A stretch of 64,000 nucleotides of DNA from Petasospora fabianii (Eukaryota > Ascomycota > Saccharomycetes > Phaffomycetales > Wickerhamomycetaceae). The DNA is taken from positions 1,860,001-1,924,000 of the forward strand of contig CP048715.1 in the NCBI GenBank assembly GCA_022641835.1. Direction: 5' to 3'. The translations under genes and the position numbers were made by a program. The stretch's first letter is position 1, and each line of letters opens with the position of its first letter. Shown here piece after piece: positions 29,172 to 38,374 of this stretch. The notes beneath the pieces were generated by a model. That model did no database searches. It had not been told where the DNA came from and saw only the letters and a program-made list of their open reading frames with translations.

Positions 29172-30548
29172 CTATTTATGGTCGGTTCTTGAGATGTGGG
29201 TCTTGATAATATCAATTGCAGCAAGTGAGTCCTCTTCAGATGAATGCTCACCACTCTGAATTTTTCGGTCAAGAAACTGGAATGCCAAATCCTTCAGGGC
29301 ATATTTCCTATCAAGGGACTTTGGGAACAAGACTGCAGTATCTACCACCTGATTGTGCACGATACGCATCGTGATGAGATCGTTCTCAAGACCGTGACCC
29401 ACAATGATTGTCTCATTGTTTATTAGCCCACCAAGCACGACAGATAACATCTGGTCCAAGTTGAGAGCATCATCGGGAATAGAAGAGACACCAGACCAAG
29501 TTGTATTGAGATCCAGAATGGTTCCAGATGGTCTGACAACCTCGTCATACAACACTTTGCCAGTATAGAAATCCATTACTGTCAGTCTGATCAACTCCAT
29601 ACCTTTGGAGGTGTAGCCCATCTCACAATCAAGACCGACAATGTTCATCATGCCAGGCTCTTTTGGAGGCGGAGTCTTCCTGAAAGGGATCAACTTGTGT
29701 AGCTCCGTAGGATCTTGGCTCTTGAAAACGTGATGCTTGGATTGCTTACACCCTTGACTCTCACCAACAACTTGGGAGCAGCATTCCCAATATCTGTCAT
29801 TGTTCTCGATCCTCTTCTTGCGCTCATGGAACTGACATGATATTTCCGTATTGATCTCCGACAGAAGGAAATCGTTACCACAACGATTACACTTCTGCCC
29901 ATCAGTGACTAATGATCCATCGTCATATGGTATCTCTGTGATGTATCCGTTTCTCTTAAGCTTCTCCACATTATGTACCAGTGACTTGACAGCTGCATAT
30001 GTCTCTTCCTTGGTCATTGTCTTAGTATTCCCTCGATCGGGCTTGAAGTACATGGTAGCATTCATTTTAGCCCTTTGGATAAATTGCTTCATCTTTGGAT
30101 TGTATGTGTATCTGGATGATGCCCTCGCAATCTGATACTCATGCTCCACAGCAGTCTTTCGTGGAAGTGGGACATTATTTTGGATGTAGGCATTGATAAT
30201 GGCAGCGATGTAACGCATTCGTTGTTGGACAGTGGCGGGGGCACCCACGGTATTGAGTTGTTTGGGAGTCCATGTCTTGAGATCTTCTTCAGTTGTTGTA
30301 GCTAACGGCTGTCCCGATATTCCATTCTTCAGATCTGCTGGTATTTGCTCCAATGAGGGTTCGGAGTTGACTCGAAGTCTCTTGGCCTCCGATGATGGAG
30401 CTTCCGTGGTGATGGGACGCTTGAGGTCGGGGAGTGGGGGTGGTGACTTATGTGAGAAGAGACAGTTTGGAATGCGGCAAGTGTCAGCCTTTGGGCATCG
30501 TACCGTGCTAAAGCATGATGTGGTCTTTCGGAACATTTGCCTGAGCAT
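29172..30548 (-). CDS. REX3: RNA 3'-5' exonuclease Rex3
   Basis: A 458-residue DEDDh exonuclease. The N-terminus has a CCCH zinc-finger pattern (CPKADTCRIPNCLFSH). Further cysteines (CNRCGND, CSQVVGESQGC) precede the nuclease domain. Exo motif I is GLDCEMGYT at about residue 306; motif II includes GHGLENDL; motif III has the His/Asp of the SLAAIDII segment. Rex3 trims the 3' end of the RNase MRP RNA and overlaps with Rex1 and Rex2. It is head-to-head with POP8, which encodes a subunit of RNase P and MRP, with 142 bases between the two start codons. That shared promoter could co-express two RNase MRP maturation genes. It belongs to the chromosome XII synteny group (YLR107W). Confidence 0.9.
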   Translation of the reverse strand: MLRQMFRKTTSCFSTVRCPKADTCRIPNCLFSHKSPPPLPDLKRPITTEAPSSEAKRLRVNSEPSLEQIPADLKNGISGQPLATTTEEDLKTWTPKQLNTVGAPATVQQRMRYIAAIINAYIQNNVPLPRKTAVEHEYQIARASSRYTYNPKMKQFIQRAKMNATMYFKPDRGNTKTMTKEETYAAVKSLVHNVEKLKRNGYITEIPYDDGSLVTDGQKCNRCGNDFLLSEINTEISCQFHERKKRIENNDRYWECCSQVVGESQGCKQSKHHVFKSQDPTELHKLIPFRKTPPPKEPGMMNIVGLDCEMGYTSKGMELIRLTVMDFYTGKVLYDEVVRPSGTILDLNTTWSGVSSIPDDALNLDQMLSVVLGGLINNETIIVGHGLENDLITMRIVHNQVVDTAVLFPKSLDRKYALKDLAFQFLDRKIQSGEHSSEEDSLAAIDIIKTHISRTDHK

Positions 30549-30690
30549 GTGATGGTTCGTTGTGTCGTGGTTGGGCTGTGCTGAATGATGGATTCACTCC
30601 TATCTTGTTGGTCGTGGTTTACTTTTTTCATGTAACTTTTGGTGATGAGCCAAACGTAAGAAGACCACTCGCAACACAACAACGCCATCA

Positions 30691-31098
30691 ATGTCGCTCA
30701 ATCAAGGTGATGATGATGCTGGTTTCAAGTACCTAACACTACAACTGTTCGTGTCTCTCTTCTTTCTATGCTCCCAATGGACTCAAGACTAACAAACGAC
30801 CAGTAACCCAGATCCATCACAGGCATCGAAGATCTCGGACATCGAAACCGATACAGTTACATGGCAAACATTCATACTGACAGCCTTGAAACAGATGTTT
30901 GGAGTATTTGGAACGGCCATAGAAACTGATATTCTCGAGACAAAGGACACGAGGGCGCTTGTGCGCGTACAGAAGGAAGATGTACCTAAGCTAAGGTCAG
31001 CTTTGATAACATACACGCCCTCGTTGGTGATGTTTGGACTGGAGGACGTCGCTGCCGCCATCTCTGTTAGTGAGACAACATGCGACACGAAATTGTAA
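30691..31098 (+). CDS. POP8: RNase P/MRP subunit Pop8, one intron
   Basis: Exon 1 is 30691-30746 and exon 2 is 30804-31098, giving 116 residues (S. cerevisiae Pop8 has 133). The 57-base intron has GTTCGT at its 5' end, a GACTAAC branch at 30787-30793 and CAG at 30801-30803. Splicing joins FKYLTLQL to NPDPSQ in frame. Unspliced reading meets a stop inside the intron. The spliced protein shows the Pop8 pattern: TVTWQTFILTALKQMFGVFG and the ALVRVQKED strand. Pop8 pairs with Pop6 and Pop5-type subunits in nuclear RNase P and MRP. Its neighbour APN2 is also adjacent to POP8 in S. cerevisiae (YBL018C and YBL019W), which supports the call. Confidence 0.8.
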
Positions 31099-31293
31099 TG
31101 ATAAACGAGCATGTAACATATCCTTTTAGCAGTAGAACTTCCAGACTTTGTAACCCCAAGCTTCATCATGAAGCCATGCGCGACATGTTGATCCGGCATT
31201 GCCACCAACCAAGTTTGTTTATCCTTCACTTGGGACAATTCACCTACGAGGAAGCATCACTGACTGCTCCTCTCTCATAATTAGGCTACTGGT

Positions 31294-32982
31294 ATGTCCC
31301 AATCAGAGGATTCTGGGTCGGTCTTGGATCGCATTCCTTCCAAGCCCAGCACACATCTCCGCCTCATCACCTTCAACATCAACGGTGTACGAACAGTATT
31401 CCATTATCATCCATGGACGCGTCTACGGTCCCTCTCGGGGATGTTTGGTGCCCTTCATGCCGACATAATCACATTACAGGAGCTCAAAGTTGGACAGAAG
31501 GATGTGGATGCCACTGTGGCAAAGATTGACGGGTACCATTCATTCATCTCTGTCCCACAAGTTAAGAAAGGCTACGCTGGTGTCGGTGTCTATGTCAGAA
31601 TTCCAAATGAAAACGAGACTGAATCAGTAAAGAAAAGCTTGAAAGTCGTTAAAGCGGAGGAGGGCATCACTGGTATCTTGACCTCACACGATACAAAGAT
31701 TCCATACAAAGAGAGTGATAACGCCATCGGTGGATACCCCGAGGTTGATGACCAAGTTGCAACCAATATCGATAGTGAAGGACGTTGTGTTGTCATTGAG
31801 CTTGCAATCAATACAGTGGTAATTTCTGTTTATTGTCCTGCCAACTCTATGGGTACTGAAGAAGGCGAAGAGTTCAGAGTACAGTTCTTAATAGCTCTTC
31901 TGGCAAGGGTACGGAATTTAAAACGCATGGGAAAAGAAGTGATCCTGATGGGTGACATCAATATCGCAAGGGACCTCATTGATCGTGCTGATGCTATGTC
32001 TGATCTTTTCAAAGCTCGTCAACTACGCCGTGCCACACAAGAGAAGTTTGAAGAGGCGAATAAAGAACAGGTTCTTGCATTCATCTGGCAGTCGATTCCA
32101 CGTCGGTTATTAAATGACATCCTCATGGACTCGCTGATACGGAGGGATGGTGGTCTTGAAAGGGTCCTTATAGATACCACGAGAAAGATACAGGGAAGGC
32201 GACAAGGAATGTATACCGTCTGGAATACGATGACCAACTCAAGGCCGGGAAACTTTGGATCCAGAATTGATTTGATCTTGGCTACCGAAGACTTCGCCGG
32301 GAGAACAAGAAACGCTGACATTTGGCCATTCTTGATGGGATCAGATCATTGCCCGGTATTCAGTGACTTCGAAGTCACCGACATTGAAGGACCATTGCCG
32401 GATGTGCCTCTCCCCCGCCTCGAAGCTAAATTTGCCTACAAATTTTCCACCACCGGTACACTCGATTCCATGTTTGCTGCTGCTAGAAAGAGACCGTCCA
32501 GTGAACCAGCATCAGACTCACCAGCATCATCACCAGCAACTGCTCCGTATGTGAAGAAGCCCAAAACAGCACCTGCATTGAAAAAAGCACCTGTCAAACC
32601 TATGAAAAAGTCCAGCTCATCAAACTCCACCCGATCTGTCCTCTCTTTTTTCAAAAAGCCTGTCCAAAAAGAAACAATTGTCGTGCCTGAATCACCGTCG
32701 GAAGAGATATATGTCCCATTTGATGACATTCCACACCCAACACCCCCATCACCTTCTTCATCATCCCAACCGGTCGCCACTGTAAGCGTGGTCAATGGCC
32801 GCTTTGCACTCAGTGGTGAAGAGGTACCAAAGTGCAAACATGGTAACCCATGTATCTTGAAAACTGCCAGAACTGATGATAACAAGGGAAAGAAGTTTTG
32901 GACATGTGCTAAGGATAAAGGTGAAGTTAGATCAGAGGCTGATAGAGTCAAGTACTCTTGTGGCTTTTTCCAGTGGCGGTAA
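31294..32982 (+). CDS. APN2: AP endonuclease 2 (Apn2)
   Basis: The 562-residue class II abasic-site endonuclease belongs to the exonuclease III (EEP) family. Catalytic motifs are RLITFNINGVRT, TLQELKV (metal-binding Glu), GDINIARD, and GSDHCPVFSD at about residues 349-358 with the catalytic Asp-His. The C-terminal tail has a PCNA-interaction-like motif (SVLSFFKK, about residue 449). It ends in a GRF zinc finger (CKHGNPCILKT ... FWTCAKD ... CGFFQWR). This domain order is typical of Apn2/APEX2. It repairs abasic sites and blocked 3' ends in nuclear DNA. The 3' flank carries two TATTTATT words. Confidence 0.95.
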   Translation: MSQSEDSGSVLDRIPSKPSTHLRLITFNINGVRTVFHYHPWTRLRSLSGMFGALHADIITLQELKVGQKDVDATVAKIDGYHSFISVPQVKKGYAGVGVYVRIPNENETESVKKSLKVVKAEEGITGILTSHDTKIPYKESDNAIGGYPEVDDQVATNIDSEGRCVVIELAINTVVISVYCPANSMGTEEGEEFRVQFLIALLARVRNLKRMGKEVILMGDINIARDLIDRADAMSDLFKARQLRRATQEKFEEANKEQVLAFIWQSIPRRLLNDILMDSLIRRDGGLERVLIDTTRKIQGRRQGMYTVWNTMTNSRPGNFGSRIDLILATEDFAGRTRNADIWPFLMGSDHCPVFSDFEVTDIEGPLPDVPLPRLEAKFAYKFSTTGTLDSMFAAARKRPSSEPASDSPASSPATAPYVKKPKTAPALKKAPVKPMKKSSSSNSTRSVLSFFKKPVQKETIVVPESPSEEIYVPFDDIPHPTPPSPSSSSQPVATVSVVNGRFALSGEEVPKCKHGNPCILKTARTDDNKGKKFWTCAKDKGEVRSEADRVKYSCGFFQWR

Positions 32983-33231
32983 TTGAGAATAGGCGACCCA
33001 CAATGTGTATTTATTGTCATATTTATTGCATCGGCATCATTTGAAACCCATCTATTTGTATGTAAAAGGGTGAAATGAAATGAAATAACTCCTGATGAGG
33101 TTCAAGTTGAAGTATTCTCAGAGTGCGCTTACCATCTCGTAAAATCGCGGACAAATCAAGAGCTCAAAGAGAACACGGTGGAAACCATACCTCATCTTTC
33201 CTCTTGATACATTTCTCCACCATTAACGTCG

Positions 33232-33627
33232 ATGTTTTATCTCACGCCCATTCTTCTGCTTGCATCCACTGCCAACGCTCAGTTCTTCAATTTTTTCGGG
33301 AATCAGCAACAACAACAGCAGCAACAGCAACAACAGCCCTCTGTGAACTTTGAAAGTTCATTTCTTAACAATGGATGTAATCGTTACCTCTGTCCAGACA
33401 CACAAGCTTGTGTGAACAAACCAATGGACTGTCCGTGTCCCTTCCCAAGCTCACAACTCAAGTGTGTGCTTCCTGATAATTCGAACTTTGTGTGCATCTC
33501 CAAACCAGCCACAAGCGATGAAAAGCTCAATGGATTGTATGATGATCCGGTTAAGGGCCCAAAAGCTGCTGTTGAAGGTATGAGAGATTGTGGTTGGGTT
33601 AATAAGGCCTACAACGGTCTGGTGTGA
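33232..33627 (+). CDS. LCL2: Secreted Lcl2-family protein
   Basis: The 131-residue protein starts with a signal peptide (MFYLTPILLLASTANA), then FFNFFGN and an 11-residue glutamine run coded by CAA/CAG repeats. The mature part has the cysteine pattern of the Lcl2 family: NRYLCPDTQACVNKPMDC followed by PCPFPSSQLKCVLP and FVCISKP. S. cerevisiae Lcl2 is 131 residues and is linked to ER quality control and chronological lifespan; the molecular role is unclear. It is convergent with SEN2, as in S. cerevisiae (YLR104W and YLR105C). Confidence 0.92.
   Translation: MFYLTPILLLASTANAQFFNFFGNQQQQQQQQQQQPSVNFESSFLNNGCNRYLCPDTQACVNKPMDCPCPFPSSQLKCVLPDNSNFVCISKPATSDEKLNGLYDDPVKGPKAAVEGMRDCGWVNKAYNGLV
33304..33335 (+). 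repeat. CAA/CAG trinucleotide repeat in LCL2
   Basis: Eleven consecutive Gln codons, mixed CAA and CAG, encode the polyglutamine run directly after the signal peptide and FFNFF segment. Such tracts vary in length between strains. Confidence 0.9.
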
Positions 33628-33764
33628 CCATCAGTTGATATAAAATGTAATGAATGCTTATGATAGACCCATGTGTAGACCCTTTTGGTGTCGTGTTACG
33701 TACATCCTTGTTGATAAACCACTCTACAAGCCAGGGAACACTACGAATTTGATACAAGTTAAGA

Positions 33765-34835
33765 TCAATCTCTATTCTTATTAGGGATCCAGCGCCTATA
33801 CAAGACCTCATGGATCTTATAAAGGTTTAAAATTTCCGAAACACTTTTAGCATCGTCAATAGCAGACTGATCAGGCACATCGACAAAAACCAACACCAGA
33901 TTCTTACGAACACTAGAAACAACTCTATTCAAACTTGACAACCAGACATAGTCCTTAGCGATATTGGAATTCTTGACATCGTCTTTGTAGTTAGGCAAGA
34001 TGAGAAGAGTGAATTCGGCATGGTGGAATGGAGGCCCACGCTTGTAGAGTAGCCAGTCAGTACCAAACTTGATACCAGATCTGACACACCACCCAAGAGA
34101 GCGATAATGGTGGTAGACAATATAATTCAAAATGAATTTGTCGTCAGCGAGTCTAGATGGCCAAAGGATTGAGAGCAAGTCTGAAGTGGAGAGTTTGATA
34201 GAGTTTTGATAGACATCAGTAGCCTGGAGAGCAAAGTGAAGGAAAAACACTTCAGATGGTTGAAGCTGAAGTGTCTCAATGTTAATGAGATGGCCATTAT
34301 CATCCAATATTTCAGAGTCTTCCTCACGGATATAAGTTTCTCTTTCCAGCTTGACAGAGATGTCCTTATCCCTCAATTCTTTCAACTTCAATCTCTCCTC
34401 CAAAAATGGATCAACGATACCCTTTTTCTTAAGCTCAGCTTGCTTGGATTCAAGATTAGCTCTCTCCTTTTTGAACTTTTTTCTCTCCTCACGACGGATA
34501 GCAGTAATCTCCTCCATGGTAAGATTCTTAAACTCGCCGATACCAAGTCTCTTTTGAGTTCTGTCATTCCAAGTTGGATCGGAACGACTAAAGACACCTT
34601 TACCAAAGAAACCTTCGGACCACAATACATTCATGTGTTGTGGGTCCTTAACGAAGAAGTGACCATTCTCATCACAAGTTACAGTCGTGCGACTTATAGA
34701 GACAGTTGATGTCCAAAAGACGTACAGACAGTACAGCCACGAGAGCGGGTTATGTGGAACGACATTTGGCAATTCAATTGGATGAACTGGCAGAGCGTGT
34801 CGATAACGAACGTTCAACGCCGTACGTTTGGACAT
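33765..34835 (-). CDS. SEN2: tRNA-splicing endonuclease catalytic subunit Sen2
   Basis: The 356-residue subunit cuts the 5' splice site of intron-containing tRNAs. The C-terminal nuclease domain has the three catalytic residues: Tyr in DWLLYKRGPPFHHAEF (about 263), His in the same block (about 271), and Lys in SSVRKNLVLVFVD (about 311). The middle contains a charged Lys/Glu-rich helix (MEEITAIRREERKKFKKE), also present in yeast Sen2. The N-terminal hydrophobic stretch (LSWLYCLYVFWTSTVS) agrees with its location at the mitochondrial outer surface in yeast. It ends tail-to-tail with LCL2. Confidence 0.94.
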   Translation of the reverse strand: MSKRTALNVRYRHALPVHPIELPNVVPHNPLSWLYCLYVFWTSTVSISRTTVTCDENGHFFVKDPQHMNVLWSEGFFGKGVFSRSDPTWNDRTQKRLGIGEFKNLTMEEITAIRREERKKFKKERANLESKQAELKKKGIVDPFLEERLKLKELRDKDISVKLERETYIREEDSEILDDNGHLINIETLQLQPSEVFFLHFALQATDVYQNSIKLSTSDLLSILWPSRLADDKFILNYIVYHHYRSLGWCVRSGIKFGTDWLLYKRGPPFHHAEFTLLILPNYKDDVKNSNIAKDYVWLSSLNRVVSSVRKNLVLVFVDVPDQSAIDDAKSVSEILNLYKIHEVLYRRWIPNKNRD

Positions 34836-35868
34836 TCTTTCTTAGCTGTTAGTCACTTGGTCTCGAAAGGTAGTGTGAAAGAGTGAGCTAGACTAGAAAC
34901 ACAAGCCTTAAGGAACACTGTTTTTTTCGAGGATCAGATACCGTTGTAGTCTTGAGAAATCATTGTGCCCACAGCGACCGGAGTCTTCGAGCAACAAAAA
35001 GGTGTGTCATCACTTGAAAAGGTGTTCGTTCAGCTTTTGTATGTTCGGTCTCCATCATCTCTTTGAGAATTGAGTACTTACGTTTTACAGACCGGGTAAA
35101 AGGTTGTAGCTTAGCAAACAATCACTTGACGGACATCAGTGCGTTGTGTGAATGATTGATGGATCCTCACGAGAAGCTTATTCTAGGGATGAATATGACT
35201 TAGTCTTATAAAAGAGTGGGAAAGAATGTTAGGGAAGATGTGAAAGATTCGAAAAATTTTGCATCCGCGAGAATCGAAATCGAACTTTTCGCGATAACAA
35301 GACATCAGGGCAACGTTGGTGTGGTGGTCTTTAGATTGTAGTGATCTGTCTTTAAATTGTAGTGATCTCATCTGTTGAAGAACTATTATCTTTTTTATCG
35401 ATGGTGTAAATGAATGAGTTGTGAATGATTGGTATTCAAGATTAAGGGATCATATCAGATCAAAACTGTTATATTAGCGTAGGTCCTTGGTATAACACTT
35501 TCAAACTGTTGATATATACTAGATTTGAATAATTTACAGACATTACTTAATATCATCATAGTTTGTCAAGTCTAATAAGTATATGATAATTGATGCTCAC
35601 TGATGTCACTGTACCAATGCATCAGAGCCTTCAACCTAACGAAATATCGAAATATCCCATGAGCTAAACCTCTCAACTCCACAGAGGCCCCCCATCAAAC
35701 GACTTCGCGACAAACGAATCGCGCTTTTGGAAAAACGCGTCGGCGAAACGACGAGCGCGCGAGGCCATCGAAGGACAAAAAGAGTGTCAATTTGAACGCC
35801 ACCATCAACGTTTGACTTTTGTATCTTAATTACAAACTTGTATCTTTACAGACTTGTAACAAATCATC
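34836..35868. other. Divergent SEN2/CCT2 intergenic region, 1.03 kb
   Basis: The region is AT-rich in the middle. It contains a 21-base tandem duplication (35327-35368) and a CpG-rich block before CCT2 (35704-35766) with TCGCGA, ACGCGT (35735-35740) and GCGCGCG words. No gene is supported. Confidence 0.45.
35327..35368. repeat. 21-base tandem duplication
   Basis: The 21-base unit 35327-35347 is repeated directly at 35348-35368 with a single G/A difference. It lies in the SEN2/CCT2 gap and has no coding meaning that I can see. Confidence 0.9.
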
Positions 35869-37443
35869 ATGAGTGTCAACATTTACGGTGACCAAGTCAC
35901 AGAGGAGCGTGCTGAGAACGCGCGTATGTCTGCCTTTGTCGGTGCCATCGCCGTTGGTGATCTCGTCAAGTCAACATTGGGTCCAAAAGGTATGGATAAA
36001 CTTCTTCAGAGTGCTTCCTCTGATCAATCCCTCGTGACAAACGATGGTGCCACCATTCTCAAGTCTATCCCTCTCGATAATCCAGCTGCTAAGGTGCTCG
36101 TGAACATCTCCAAGGTTCAAGATGATGAAGTTGGTGACGGTACAACTTCTGTCACTGTTCTCGCTGCTGAACTTCTTAGAGAAGCTGAGAAGCTCGTTGA
36201 TCAGAGAATTCATCCACAGACAATCATTGAAGGTTACAGAATCGCATCTAATGCTGCATTGGAATCTCTCGAGAAAGTTGCCGTCGACCACTCCCAGAAT
36301 TCTGACAAGTTCTACAACGATCTTCTTAGTATCTCAAAGACAACATTGTCCTCCAAGATTCTCAGTCAAGATAAAGACCAGTTCTCCAAGCTTGCAGTTG
36401 ATGCCATTCTTAGACTTAAAGGATCTACAAACCTCGAACACATTCAAATCATCAAAAAAATTGGTGGTAAGCTCTCGGATTCATTCCTCGATGAAGGTTT
36501 CATCTTGAACAAGCGTTTCGGTAACTCTCAACCAAAAAAGATTGAAGATGCCAAAATTCTCATTGCAAACACATCTCTCGATACAGACAAGGTTAAAGTG
36601 TTTGGTGCCAAGTTTAAAGTTGACTCCACATCAAAGCTTGCTGAGCTTGAAAAAGCTGAACGTGAAAAGATGAAGAGTAAAGTTGCCAAGATCTCCAAGT
36701 TTGGTATCAACTGTTTCATCAACCGTCAACTGATTTACGATTACCCAGAGCAGCTCTTCACTGACGCTGGTATTAACTCCATTGAGCATGCCGATTTTGA
36801 AGGTGTTGAAAGACTCGCCCTCGTTACTGGTGGTGAGGTTGTCTCCACTTTTGACAACCCAGAACTTGTCAAGCTCGGTACATGTAAGACCATTGAAGAA
36901 GTTATCATTGGTGAAGATGTTATGACTAAGTTCTCTGGCTGTGCCGCTGGTGAAGCTTGTACTATTGTGTTGAGAGGTGCCACAGAGCAGGTTCTCGATG
37001 AAGCTGAGCGTTCTCTCCATGATGCTCTTTCTGTTCTTTCACAGACAACAAAGGAGACTAGAACCGTTCTCGGTGCTGGTTGTGCTGAAATGATTATGTC
37101 TAAGGCTGTTGATACCGCTGCTCAGAATGTTGAAGGTAAAAAGGCTTTGGCCGTTGAAGCTTTTGCTCGTGCCTTGAGACAGCTACCGACTATTCTCGCT
37201 GACAATGCCGGTTTCGATGCCTCTGAGCTTGTTACAAAGCTTAGATCTGCCATTTACAATGGTATGACTACATCGGGTCTTGATTTGGAGAATGGAACAA
37301 TCACAGATGTGAGAGAATTGGGTATTGTTGAGTCTTATAAGCTCAAGAGAGCTGTGGTGGGTTCTGCCTCGGAAGCTGCTGAAGTTCTTTTGAGAGTGGA
37401 TAACATCATTAGAGCTAAGCCAAGAACTGCTGGTAGAGCTTAG
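35869..37443 (+). CDS. CCT2: Chaperonin CCT subunit beta
   Basis: The 524-residue protein is the beta subunit of the cytosolic TRiC/CCT ring that folds actin and tubulin. ATP-binding motifs are [28 protein letters not shown] and the GGG-type AGCAEM segment. [19 protein letters not shown] and [20 protein letters not shown] identify the beta subunit rather than its seven paralogues. CTG codons occur at conserved leucines (for example in [11 protein letters not shown]), which argues for the standard genetic code. Codon choice is biased toward a small set, consistent with high expression. Confidence 0.97.
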   Translation: MSVNIYGDQVTEERAENARMSAFVGAIAVGDLVKSTLGPKGMDKLLQSASSDQSLVTNDGATILKSIPLDNPAAKVLVNISKVQDDEVGDGTTSVTVLAAELLREAEKLVDQRIHPQTIIEGYRIASNAALESLEKVAVDHSQNSDKFYNDLLSISKTTLSSKILSQDKDQFSKLAVDAILRLKGSTNLEHIQIIKKIGGKLSDSFLDEGFILNKRFGNSQPKKIEDAKILIANTSLDTDKVKVFGAKFKVDSTSKLAELEKAEREKMKSKVAKISKFGINCFINRQLIYDYPEQLFTDAGINSIEHADFEGVERLALVTGGEVVSTFDNPELVKLGTCKTIEEVIIGEDVMTKFSGCAAGEACTIVLRGATEQVLDEAERSLHDALSVLSQTTKETRTVLGAGCAEMIMSKAVDTAAQNVEGKKALAVEAFARALRQLPTILADNAGFDASELVTKLRSAIYNGMTTSGLDLENGTITDVRELGIVESYKLKRAVVGSASEAAEVLLRVDNIIRAKPRTAGRA

Positions 37444-37646
37444 TTGGGAAAGAATAAAAGGCTTCAAATTTGAATAGAACCTGTAGACATATCGGAACCC
37501 CTTAAGAACATTAGCTGGCGCTACCGGAAACATAACGAGCGCCTGTCATTTGAGTGTTCTTCTAGAGGCCCCGACTCATTCTTGCATCATATGTTAGCAG
37601 AACTTGAAGTGTGTTCCGTCCATCACGCTGATTGGACACCATACAG

Positions 37647-37691
37647 GTGTCGGCTAAAAGTATCGTTTATTTCTTAATCTTTAGCCGACAC
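37647..37691. repeat. 12-base perfect inverted repeat
   Basis: GTGTCGGCTAAA (37647-37658) is exactly complementary to TTTAGCCGACAC (37680-37691), with a 21-base loop. Directly after it GTACATCT (37692-37699) pairs with AGATGTAC (37724-37731). The two hairpins would stand side by side, about 200 bases after the CCT2 stop. Confidence 0.85.
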
Positions 37692-38209
37692 GTACATCTC
37701 CCTGTCGTCTACATTACAGCTTCAGATGTACACTTGTTTCACTGTACGGAGAGTGCATCCGAATCGTGTGAAACTAGGGAAATACGTAAACCTTAGTCTG
37801 TGGGGGTACTAAAACTTGACTCTAACCGGTCAGGTACGCGCACAGTGGGGCAATACCACCCAAAGATGAAGGCAGTGAAGACAGGGGAAATCACACTTTG
37901 CCAGCCAACGAAAGAACACTAGTGATATACATACACAAGCATGATGTAAGATCCAGTCTCGTAAAAACTCTAGGAAACTCGTTGCGCCACAATCCGGGTA
38001 TCTAGATTCCGGACTCCACCCCGTCAGATATCTGCGCGGCGATGCTCGGGAAGAACCTGCTATTGTGGGGCCATGACTTGCTCAATCTAGCCACTGTGAA
38101 AGCAACAATCAGAGCATGACACAGCAGACACCACACAGGAGCAACCAAGACCTAACTCCTAACGCCGGCCAAAGAAGGAGCACCCTTCCAAACTCCGTGT
38201 CTCCAATGT

Positions 38210-38272
38210 GGGGGCCCCCTACTGCGGCCCGCAGCCTTTGGGTCTACAGTTTATGCACTTACCCCCCGGGGG
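38210..38272. promoter_or_regulatory. Cluster of three GC palindromes upstream of BDH gene
   Basis: GGGGGCCCCC (38210-38219), CTGCGGCCCGCAG (38222-38234) and CCCCCGGGGG (38263-38272) lie 100-165 bases upstream of the dehydrogenase ATG. C-runs of this kind match loose Mig1 or STRE-like patterns (CCCC/GGGG). The binding factor is not known. Confidence 0.4.
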
Positions 38273-38374
38273 CCTGCTTCTTTGTCATAAGGTGATACTT
38301 AAGAATCACACCCCCACTCAGACTCTGAACTCTAGCCTTTGAAGTCTGGCTTCTCGAAGACAAGCATAGCAACA

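Larger units (their letters stand above)
37444..38374. other. CCT2-BDH intergenic region with inverted repeats
   Basis: The 931-base gap holds two adjacent inverted repeats (37647-37691 and 37692-37731) and three GC palindromes close to the dehydrogenase start. No gene is recognisable. It probably contains the CCT2 3' end and a long regulated promoter for the dehydrogenase. Confidence 0.45.
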
